Positions 17,188 to 25,445 of a stretch of 52,544 nt of DNA are shown here, piece after piece. The notes beneath the pieces were generated by a model. The model had not been told where the DNA came from, ran no database searches, and saw nothing but the letters and a program-made list of their open reading frames with translations. Each line of letters begins with the position of its first letter. The first letter of the stretch is position 1. This DNA comes from Methanolobus psychrotolerans (GTDB lineage Archaea; Halobacteriota; Methanosarcinia; Methanosarcinales; Methanosarcinaceae): NCBI RefSeq assembly GCF_002243045.1, contig NZ_MBKP01000039.1, positions 1 to 52,544 of the forward strand, read 5' to 3'. Both the position numbers and the translations under genes were made by a program.

Positions 17188-19761
17188 TCAATAAAAAATG
17201 TGATCTCCAGCATCCTTAAGTAGGCTGACAAACAACTCAAACTGTTTTTCCAGCTCTGGGATAATAGCGGCAATTTCATCCAGTTTGCCCCTCCCGCCTG
17301 CTTCCTCCATCCGGGCGGCAACACAGGACATGGCCATACAGCCAGTGGCTGCCAAAGTACCTTTGATCTTATGTGAATGAAAACTGGCATTGTATACTTC
17401 ACCCTTATCGATACTTTCCTTGAGTAGCCAGATCATTTTTGGTATCTCATTCAGAATAAGTGTGATCAATTCACGGGCTCGGTCCTCATCTCCCATTGTA
17501 CTTTTTAAAAGACTCTCTTTGTCAAGGACTAATGGTTCTGCAGTCTTTAGCATATCTTCCGCAGGTAAACTATCCTCTGTTTTCTCTTCTGGCTGCATTG
17601 CAAACCACCTAGCCAGCAATTTAGCCAGGGACTCAAATGAAACAGGTTTTGAAATGTAATCATCCATGCCAGCTTCTATAAAATATTCTCTATCACCTGC
17701 CATAACATGCGCTGTCATTGCGATTATCGGTATTGATCGATTGAGAACTGCAGAATCCGGGCTACGGATAAGCCTTGCAGCTTCCAGCCCGTCAATTCCG
17801 GGCATCTGCACATCCATAAGCACCATGTCATATGGATGGATTTCAAGGGCTTTTATTGCTTCTGTACCATTAGCTACAGTATCTACATGAAAACCCAGTT
17901 TCTTTAACATGCTCTGAGCCACCTTCTGGTTGATTATACTGTCCTCAGCCAACAGTATCTTTACATAATTGGTACTCACTCTATGAGTAGTATGTCTGGT
18001 AACAGAAGATTGTACATTCTGGCCCTGCCTGTTCATATCCAAACACGCTGATAACTTTTCAAATAGTTCTGACTGTTTCACAGGTCTGGTCAGATATGCT
18101 TCAAAATACCTTTTTTCAAATTGCCTGATGTTGGGCCACTGTTCCCCGGATGCCAGCATTATAAGGTTCGTGTCTTTAAGTCGTTCATCAGATTTGATAG
18201 TCTTTGCAAGGGTTCCGGCATCCATACCCGGCACCTGCATGTCCAGGATTGCCAGCTTAAATGGTTCATGGTCTTCATGTGCTTTGTAAAGAACTTCCAG
18301 TGCCGTGGGACCGTCCATAGCTTCCTTCGGTTTTGCACCCCATGAAGATAGTTGAGTTCTAAGCATCTCACGATTTGTGACATTACCATCCACCACGAGT
18401 ATACGTGCGCCTTGAATAGCAACGGACTGAAGTTTTGTAATCTCACTTTTTTGCTGCCTGGCAAAACTAATCGTGAACCAGAACTCTGAGCCTTTATCTT
18501 CCTCACTTTTCACACCGATTTTCCCGCCCATCAACTCCACAAGCTGTTTGGAGATAGCAAGGCCAAGTCCGGTGCCACCATATTGACGTGTTGTGGAACT
18601 ATCTATTTGATAAAACTTGTTGAAGAGATTGTCTATTTTGTCTTCTGGAATACCAACCCCGGTGTCCTGAACTGAAAAACGCAATAATGCTGTCGTGTCT
18701 GTCTCAGATTCCATTGTTACATGTACAACCACTTCACCATGATGTGTGAATTTAATGGCATTGCCAACCAAGTTGGTCAACACCTGCTGCAGACGTAAGG
18801 AATCACCTCTTATATCAGAAGGAACATCCGGTTGTGCTGCGCAGGTAAATTCCAGTCCTTTGTCATGGGCCCTCATGGATAGCATGATAGCAAAATTATC
18901 CAGCATATTGTGCAGATTAAAATCAAGCATCTTGATCTCTAGTTTACCTGCTTCCATCTTTGAAAAGTCCAGTATATCATTGATAATAGCAAGCAATATT
19001 TCTCCGCTTGCCAGTATCGTCTCTGCATAATACCGTTGCTCATCATTAAGTTCAGTGTCCTGGAGCAGACCGGCCATACCAATCACACCGTTCATAGGTG
19101 TGCGTATTTCATGAGACATATTGGCCAGGAACTCGCTCTTGATTTTGGTGGCTGCCTGAGCTTTTTCCTTTTCGATGATCAGGTTGTTTTCCAGTGTCTT
19201 GAGTTTGGTGATATCACTCATCACGACGCGGCAGACGAGCGCGCCGTCGGCTTCATGCGCAACTGTGGCCTCCAGTAACGCCCAGAACGTTGCCCCGTCA
19301 GGTTTTACCATCCTCAACTCGCACACCTGCGGTTCGCCGGTCTCAAAGAGCTGTTTACGGTGCACGTAGTAGATGTCCTGATCATTTTTGAAGATTAAAC
19401 GGGTAATTGGCTGCCTGATCAACGCACCCCGGGCCACGCCCAGCAGTGTGGCAGCGGTGATGTTTGCCTCCAGGATCATACTCTTTTCGCTGATGGTGCA
19501 ATAACCCACCGGCGCCAGATCATAGAGATCGAAATAGCGTGCCCGTGTAGTGTCAAGCTCCAGCTGCACCCGGCGCAGTTCCTCGTTCTGCATCTCCAGC
19601 TCGATTTGATGCACCCGAAGTTCGTGGAGCACCTGCCGGGTTTCTTCAGGCAACTGACCCTCTGGGTTTTCCGGCAACATGTCGGCTTTTTTCCGGGCGA
19701 TCTCTTCGGCCTGCCTGCGCAGTTCCGCTGAGTCTACGTGTTGGAGATTTTTGATATTCAT
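17188..19761 (-). CDS. Hybrid sensor histidine kinase (PAS-HisKA-HATPase-REC-REC-HPt)
   Basis: The 857-residue protein begins with an amphipathic stretch typical of bacterial kinases (residues 1-70), then a PAS domain (about 75-190), HisKA with phospho-acceptor His in [10 protein letters not shown] (about 218), HATPase with [15 protein letters not shown]1 (about 460-580), REC2 with acceptor Asp in VLMDVQMPGID (about 648), and HPt with His in SHKIKG (about 797). REC1 looks degenerate: the acidic pair reads VVDG and the conserved Lys is Arg in LTRPV. From the kinase core onward it aligns closely with the 2174-residue kinase at 43407. The first 190 codons are GC-rich and bacterial in style, the rest AT-rich. 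It begins 24 bases after the CheB-CheR gene stop, with GGGAAG as ribosome-binding site, and is the last gene of that operon. No membrane segments, so it is cytosolic. Confidence 0.92.
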   Translation of the reverse strand: MNIKNLQHVDSAELRRQAEEIARKKADMLPENPEGQLPEETRQVLHELRVHQIELEMQNEELRRVQLELDTTRARYFDLYDLAPVGYCTISEKSMILEANITAATLLGVARGALIRQPITRLIFKNDQDIYYVHRKQLFETGEPQVCELRMVKPDGATFWALLEATVAHEADGALVCRVVMSDITKLKTLENNLIIEKEKAQAATKIKSEFLANMSHEIRTPMNGVIGMAGLLQDTELNDEQRYYAETILASGEILLAIINDILDFSKMEAGKLEIKMLDFNLHNMLDNFAIMLSMRAHDKGLEFTCAAQPDVPSDIRGDSLRLQQVLTNLVGNAIKFTHHGEVVVHVTMESETDTTALLRFSVQDTGVGIPEDKIDNLFNKFYQIDSSTTRQYGGTGLGLAISKQLVELMGGKIGVKSEEDKGSEFWFTISFARQQKSEITKLQSVAIQGARILVVDGNVTNREMLRTQLSSWGAKPKEAMDGPTALEVLYKAHEDHEPFKLAILDMQVPGMDAGTLAKTIKSDERLKDTNLIMLASGEQWPNIRQFEKRYFEAYLTRPVKQSELFEKLSACLDMNRQGQNVQSSVTRHTTHRVSTNYVKILLAEDSIINQKVAQSMLKKLGFHVDTVANGTEAIKALEIHPYDMVLMDVQMPGIDGLEAARLIRSPDSAVLNRSIPIIAMTAHVMAGDREYFIEAGMDDYISKPVSFESLAKLLARWFAMQPEEKTEDSLPAEDMLKTAEPLVLDKESLLKSTMGDEDRARELITLILNEIPKMIWLLKESIDKGEVYNASFHSHKIKGTLAATGCMAMSCVAARMEEAGGRGKLDEIAAIIPELEKQFELFVSLLKDAGDHIFY

Positions 19762-19785
19762 TGTGCTTCCCTTATTTTCCGGCGG

Positions 19786-22700
19786 CTATTCTTTCTCCCC
19801 GGAATCATCCCAGGCTTGAAGTTTCTGATCTGTGATATCCATGGAGACACCAGTGATCCCTATGATGTTACTGGCGGTATCATACAATGGATCCACTGTA
19901 AGATTATAGAAATGTGGTTTACGGTTTATGCTAATATGGACTTTCTGCCGCGTTCCCTCCCCGCTTTCCATCACTTGCCGCTTGAGGGTTGTCAACCTGG
20001 CGGCGTCCTCTGCCAGCAGCAAGTCGGCATCCGTCTTGCCGATAACCGTCCTGACGGAAAACGCAGGATGAGGATTATTTATCCATGTGTAGCGCAATTC
20101 CTTATCCTGATTAAAGATCATGACAGGAGATGCCTTAAGTGCGACCCGCATACGCTCTCCGTTTAATCGTAGCTCCTCCTGCACCTCTTTTGCCTTGGTG
20201 ATGTCAATAAAAGTGATTACTGCGCCCTCAATCACGTTGTCCAGCGTTCGGTAGGGCTGGATGCGCATCGTGTACCACGTCCCCGACAGAGTCTGCACTT
20301 CCATCTCTTTAGGAATCAAGGTGTCCAGAACCGCCTGTGTGTCCGCCACCAAATTGCTGTAGCCAACAAGGTTGGAGACGACATGTCCCACGGGCCGCCC
20401 TACGTCACTCAGGATCAGGTTTATTATCCGGGTGACAGAGGGAGTGAAGCGCAGGATGCGCAGTCCTATGTCCACAAAAATAGTACCGATGCCGGTGCCT
20501 GCCAGCAGGTTGTTCATGTCATTGTTGGACTGCCCAAGATCGGCCACCTTGGTTTGCAGTTCGGTATTAACTGTGGACAGCTCCTCATTCACCGATTGCA
20601 ATTCCTCCTTGGAAGTTTCCAGTTCCTCGTTGGTGGATTGTAATTCTTCGTTGATCGACTGCATTTCCTCGTTAGAGGATTTGAGTTCTTCATTAGATGT
20701 CTCCAACTCCTCGTTGGTGGCATGGAGGTATTCATCCTTGTCCCGCAGTTCCTGCTGGAGCGCCACGATACGCGCATCGGCTAGAGTATCAAGGCTGTTC
20801 TCTTCTGCGATGGTATGCAATGCGGCTGCCATCTGTGTCTTTTCGAGTTCCGGGGACAGCGCTTCTTCCAGGATGACCAGATATAGGGCCGTCTCCGGCA
20901 TCCCGGCCGAACCTGCCAACACCGGCCGGACGGTAAGGTTAACAGTGATGGAATTACCACCGGTTTTGACACGCAGACCCGGGTATTGCACAATCTCCTT
21001 GCCCGCCGTGGCTTTGTGCAGGGCAACGGTCAGGTCACGCCGTAATCCTTCACGAGCCATCTTTAGGATGTTGTTGACACTGGCCTCGCCCGGAGCCGGT
21101 TCCAGGTACATGCCAGTGCGGCCATGGATATAGAGGATATCACCCTGACCGTTGACCAGCACAGAGGCCGGGGTGACATACTGCAAGAGCGCAGCTTCGG
21201 TCAACTCACGCAACAGTGGTTTGTTGGGGACAGCCTTCTTGCCGGCAGTCTGCATGACCGCCGCATCCGTCGTCGCAGGCAGCAGATAGTGAGCCGGAAT
21301 CACACGATGTGAGCTGTGAAAATCGTCTTTGCGCTGAAAAAGCTTAGATTTGCGGTTCAGCACGGAAAAAAGATCGCCAAAATCGCCCACGGACTCGGAA
21401 GTTCCCAGGAAGAGAAAACCACCTGAGTTAAGAGCATAGTGGAACAGAGGGATGAGCTTCTTCTGCAAGTCACCATTCATGTATATAAGGAGATTGCGAC
21501 AACTTATCAGGTCTAGTTTGGAGAAGGGCGGGTCTTTGATAACATTCTGCTCGGAAAAGACTAGCATGTCGCGAATGCTTTTGTGGATGCGGTAGGCACC
21601 ACCACCGGGCTCGGCCACAAAGAAGCGCGCCAGCCGTTCCGGTGATAGGTCGGTGGCGATGCTGGATGGATAAATGCCAGCACGGGCCGTGGCAATCGCC
21701 CGGCTGTCAATGTCGGTGGCAAATACTTGAACTTTGAAAATCTTTTTCAGAGTTTCCTGATGCTCATCGAGCATAATCGCAAGGGAATAGGCCTCTTCAC
21801 CTGTGGAACATCCCGACGACCAGACGCGAATCGTGCCCTCTGCGGGCTTGCCGGCAAAAAGTTTGGGAATGACCAGCTCCTCGAGGACCTTGAAGGCTTC
21901 AGGATCACGGAAAAAATTGGTCACGCCGATCAACATGTCGCCAAAGAGGGCTTCCACCTCTATGGGGGTCTGCTGGAAATACTTTAGGTATTCCTCCAGC
22001 GTATCGATCTGGTGAACAGCCATGCGCCTTTCAATGCGGCGTTGGATGGTGCTTGGCTTGTACTGGGAAAAGTCATGGCCAGTCTGAGCGCGCAGCAGGA
22101 TGAATATCTTCTTCAGTGCGTTCTCGATCCTGGGCACCGGGGCGGTGGCGGGTCGTGGGGGCTTGCCAAAAGCATGTGCCACATATGCGATGATCTGCGA
22201 AGGCATCTCGGCTGGCGGCAGCTCGTAGTCCACCATGCCAGTGGCGATGACGCTGCGCGGCATGCCGTCAAACTCGGCAGATTCGGGATTCTGGACCATG
22301 ACCATGCCCCCTTCACCCTTGATATCACGCACACCCAGGGTACCGTCACTGCCGGTGCCAGAAAGCACAACACAGATGGCACGCTCATGCTGATCATGGG
22401 CCAGGGAGCGGAAAAAGAAGTCAATTGTCATGCGCTTGCCATAAGAATCAGATGGTTCCAGCAGTTGGAGAGAACCGTTGAGAAATGCCATATCCCGATT
22501 TGGCGGGATGATGTAAGCGCAGTTCGGGCGCACCACCATGCCGTCTTCGACCTCGAATACCTGCATGCGGGTGTAGCGCCGGATCAGGCCAGTGAGAAGG
22601 CTTTTGTGGTCCGGGGCAAGGTGTTGCACCAGGACAAAGGCCATGTTCGGATCAGTATCTGTGGGCATACCGGAAAAGAAAGCCTCAAAAGCTGCGAGCC

Positions 22701-22863
22701 CTCCGGCTGAGGCGCCGATACCAACGATTGGAAAGCTGTCAGTGTCATTCTCAACTGTCTTTCGCACTTCAGCTTCTTTCCCCGAATCAACCTGTTTCTC
22801 GGCAGCTCCAGCATCGGACGTTCCTTTGATTACTTTCGTTATGTCCTTCTTTCTTTTAGTCAT
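19786..22863 (-). CDS. CheB-CheR-PAS fusion protein
   Basis: About 1025 residues. A CheB methylesterase domain comes first (GIGASAGG near 50, QHLAPDHKS, SGTGSDGTLG near 172), without a receiver domain. CheR methyltransferase follows (TNFFRDPEAF, WSSGCSTGEEAYSLA near 350, FATDIDSRAI, DLISCRNLLIYM). A long coiled coil of repeated TNEELETSNEEL-type units (about 690-770) leads to two PAS domains. Such fusions are common in bacteria and are thought to act in sensory pathways beside PAS kinases, here the genes on both sides. ATG at 22863 is chosen because GTGGAG precedes it; the frame extends to 22932 but would overlap the upstream gene. Most of the gene is about 60% GC, against roughly 35-40% in neighbouring genes, which suggests transfer from a bacterium. 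Confidence 0.92.
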   Translation of the reverse strand: MTKRKKDITKVIKGTSDAGAAEKQVDSGKEAEVRKTVENDTDSFPIVGIGASAGGLAAFEAFFSGMPTDTDPNMAFVLVQHLAPDHKSLLTGLIRRYTRMQVFEVEDGMVVRPNCAYIIPPNRDMAFLNGSLQLLEPSDSYGKRMTIDFFFRSLAHDQHERAICVVLSGTGSDGTLGVRDIKGEGGMVMVQNPESAEFDGMPRSVIATGMVDYELPPAEMPSQIIAYVAHAFGKPPRPATAPVPRIENALKKIFILLRAQTGHDFSQYKPSTIQRRIERRMAVHQIDTLEEYLKYFQQTPIEVEALFGDMLIGVTNFFRDPEAFKVLEELVIPKLFAGKPAEGTIRVWSSGCSTGEEAYSLAIMLDEHQETLKKIFKVQVFATDIDSRAIATARAGIYPSSIATDLSPERLARFFVAEPGGGAYRIHKSIRDMLVFSEQNVIKDPPFSKLDLISCRNLLIYMNGDLQKKLIPLFHYALNSGGFLFLGTSESVGDFGDLFSVLNRKSKLFQRKDDFHSSHRVIPAHYLLPATTDAAVMQTAGKKAVPNKPLLRELTEAALLQYVTPASVLVNGQGDILYIHGRTGMYLEPAPGEASVNNILKMAREGLRRDLTVALHKATAGKEIVQYPGLRVKTGGNSITVNLTVRPVLAGSAGMPETALYLVILEEALSPELEKTQMAAALHTIAEENSLDTLADARIVALQQELRDKDEYLHATNEELETSNEELKSSNEEMQSINEELQSTNEELETSKEELQSVNEELSTVNTELQTKVADLGQSNNDMNNLLAGTGIGTIFVDIGLRILRFTPSVTRIINLILSDVGRPVGHVVSNLVGYSNLVADTQAVLDTLIPKEMEVQTLSGTWYTMRIQPYRTLDNVIEGAVITFIDITKAKEVQEELRLNGERMRVALKASPVMIFNQDKELRYTWINNPHPAFSVRTVIGKTDADLLLAEDAARLTTLKRQVMESGEGTRQKVHISINRKPHFYNLTVDPLYDTASNIIGITGVSMDITDQKLQAWDDSGEKE

Positions 22864-22897
22864 ATGGTCTCCACTACTTAGCTGCCCGGCAACAATA

Positions 22898-24892
22898 TTA
22901 AACCAATTGCCATTTATTATCATGAACTTCACGATTTACTGGAATCAAAAATGAAAAGATACTACCATCTCTCTCTTTGCTTTCAACCCTGATCTCTCCA
23001 CCGTGCATCTCAACAAACTTTTTGACAATGGCAAGACCCGCTCCGATCCCTTCATATTTGCGATTGAGTTGTGAATGTAGTTGTTTAAATGGATGGAAGA
23101 GTTTATTCATATCATCATCCGAAATCCCTATCCCTGTATCTTTTACACTGACCTGGACAAAATCACCGCAACGCTGTGCTTTGATTGTCACATAACCTTT
23201 TTCATGTGTGAATTTGATGGCATTACTTGCAAGATGATAGAGGATCTGTTTGAATTTGATTTTATCGGCGTCTATTACCCCAAGCTGTGGCTCGACTTCG
23301 ATAAACAGATCAATGTTCTTCTTTCTTGCAAGAGAACATAGTACCGTTCTTATTTCGTCAACTGCATTCGAAACATAGAACAGTCTGTAGTCAAGTTCCA
23401 TATTTCCGGTTTCAATTGTTGATAGATCAATGAGATCATTAATGATTTTAAGTAGATGGTTGCCTCCCTTTAAAATGTAGTTTATATACTCTATTTGCGT
23501 TTCATTCAGGTTACCAAAGGAGTCATCAAGTAATATGTCTGAAAAACCTATAACAGCCGTCAAGGGAGTACGGAGTTCATGGCTTATGGTAGCCAGAAAC
23601 TCAGTTTTGACCTGGGTGGATGCCACAGCAACAAGTTTAGCATTTAGCAGTTCTTCTTCAGCAAGCTTCCGTTCTGTAATGTCCTGCAATGAACCGGTTA
23701 TTTTTACAACTTTACCAGCCTTTTCTTTCGGGTGGCCGATTGTACTAATCCATTTATGATTGCCTTTAGCTGAGATTACTTCCAGTTCCAGATCAAACGA
23801 TTCACCTTTTTCTACAGTATTCTGAATAGCTTTTTCCAGAAGTTCTTTTGAACCGGAAGGATAAAAGCTCAAAGCAAATTTAAGACTTACAGGTTCATTG
23901 TTATCGATTTCATATATCCTTGCAACTTCAGGTGTCCGGGTAATATAACCGGTTGCTACATCTAATTCCCAACCACCTATCTTAGCAATCCTGCCAACTT
24001 CATTCAGAAGAGAGTCCATTTCCCGCAGTTCACTTTTTGCACGGTTGCGTTCTGTAATGTCCTGAATCATTCCAATTACTATATTTTTTTCATTATAGTA
24101 TTCAGCAGTAGAGTGTATAAAGCGGACATTGCCATCATTAGGTCTTATTATCTTAAATTGAACATCATAGGTAGCATTTTTTTTCACGAGATCATTTATT
24201 GCTTCGTCCAGCATTCGGCGGTATTTTGGCATTGATATTTTTTGCATTTTTTCAATGGTAAATTCTTCGCTTTCGAGTCCATATATTTCCCTTGTTTTGT
24301 CTGAAGCAGACACTTTACCGGAGTTCAAGTCAAACTCCCAGCTCCCGACCGGTCCGATTTTTCCCGCATCAAAAAGCTGCAATTCTGTCCTTTGCAAATC
24401 CTCTTCTGCTAAATTCCATTCATTGATGTCATGAACTATGTAATAAAACAACGATTGAGATTTGAGTGCCATTGAACCACTGAAAACTTTGACATCACGT
24501 ATCTCACCATTTGCACGACGATGCTTGAACAAAAAGTAATTCCTTTTTTCTTCTGCAGCTCTTTGGTTCTCAGCTTTGATATCTTCATTTGACAAAGCGT
24601 TTATGTCATCTATTTTACGTGGAATATTCTCGCGCGTCCAGCCATAATACTTACGTGCTGCAAAATTTGCATCGATAATCTCGGAGTTTTCAGGATTTAC
24701 AAGAATGATAGCTTCCTTATTATCCTTAAAGAAGAATTTATACAGGCCTTCATTTCCCGCAAAGAAATCTTTTGTCCGGCTATACTCGATGGCATCTTCA
24801 GGATCATGATAAATATCTCTCAAATATCCTTCGTTTGCGAAGGAGGAACACATATCTTCATATTGATTACGGATATTATGTTGTTCTTCCAT
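22898..24892 (-). CDS. PAS-domain sensor histidine kinase
   Basis: About 664 residues: an N-terminal helical part, three PAS domains (about 55-170, 185-300, 305-415), HisKA with His in SHELRTPLTAVIGFSD (about 436), and HATPase with DTGIGIS and a G2-type box GIGAGLAIVKKF. No receiver or membrane segment is present, so it is a cytosolic kinase needing a separate partner. ATG at 24892 is preferred over the longer frame from 24937 because GGAG lies just upstream. It is the first gene of the three-gene minus-strand operon, and its codon and base use look native, unlike the CheB-CheR gene that follows 34 bases later. Confidence 0.92.
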   Translation of the reverse strand: MEEQHNIRNQYEDMCSSFANEGYLRDIYHDPEDAIEYSRTKDFFAGNEGLYKFFFKDNKEAIILVNPENSEIIDANFAARKYYGWTRENIPRKIDDINALSNEDIKAENQRAAEEKRNYFLFKHRRANGEIRDVKVFSGSMALKSQSLFYYIVHDINEWNLAEEDLQRTELQLFDAGKIGPVGSWEFDLNSGKVSASDKTREIYGLESEEFTIEKMQKISMPKYRRMLDEAINDLVKKNATYDVQFKIIRPNDGNVRFIHSTAEYYNEKNIVIGMIQDITERNRAKSELREMDSLLNEVGRIAKIGGWELDVATGYITRTPEVARIYEIDNNEPVSLKFALSFYPSGSKELLEKAIQNTVEKGESFDLELEVISAKGNHKWISTIGHPKEKAGKVVKITGSLQDITERKLAEEELLNAKLVAVASTQVKTEFLATISHELRTPLTAVIGFSDILLDDSFGNLNETQIEYINYILKGGNHLLKIINDLIDLSTIETGNMELDYRLFYVSNAVDEIRTVLCSLARKKNIDLFIEVEPQLGVIDADKIKFKQILYHLASNAIKFTHEKGYVTIKAQRCGDFVQVSVKDTGIGISDDDMNKLFHPFKQLHSQLNRKYEGIGAGLAIVKKFVEMHGGEIRVESKERDGSIFSFLIPVNREVHDNKWQLV

Positions 24893-25445
24893 CAAAATCT
24901 CCAGACCCAATTCTATACAAGCGCGCCAATAGTTCACAATGGCGCCTTTATGTTAAAATAAACATTTAAAAACACTACAGTACATTTGATGTAAAGTTAC
25001 GAATTTAAATGCATAGCTAAATATACTTCCCAATTCCCACTGTTTCTGTATATGCTATTATATGTATATATATCTGTTTGTTAATCATATTTATGTAACA
25101 TCTCCACTTTTATCGGATAGACGTAAACTAGAATTGTAAACAGATTCTTATTGTCAACAAATCCTTGTGATATCGGAAGTTTGACATTCATCACTTTTTT
25201 ATGAAAGGAATGTCCTCAGTTTCAACCAAAAAGTATCACATGTCATTTATTATGGATTGTGGAGTTGTCATAAGGCAATTCCTTTTTTGTTCTTGCCGGT
25301 ATTGATCTGCTGCCAGTGAACAATTGATGATGCAACCCTTTAAAAATTGTCAATTGAATATGCTTTTGAAACCCCTGATATACTCAAAGCCTTTATCACA
25401 ATAGAATGACCTTTTGAACTCAAAATACAATCACCAGCTGAAAAT
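24893..25445. other. AT-rich intergenic region
   Basis: This 553-base stretch lies between the divergent kinase operon and the asparagine-synthetase-like gene. I see no convincing gene or RNA. The 11-mer TGCAACCCTTT at 25331-25341 also occurs at 17173-17183, just beyond the other end of the kinase operon. Confidence 0.5.

Noticed and set aside
22864-22932. Longer start for the CheB-CheR protein
   Set aside because: It would overlap the upstream kinase gene; ATG at 22863 has a GTGGAG ribosome-binding site and begins family-like sequence.
19786-22932. Long plus-strand frames opposite the CheB-CheR gene
   Set aside because: They are antisense shadows created by the high GC content, with low-complexity Ser-rich translations.
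25202-25315. Short plus-strand frame in the intergenic region
   Set aside because: About 35 codons without Shine-Dalgarno site, membrane pattern or coupling to a neighbour.
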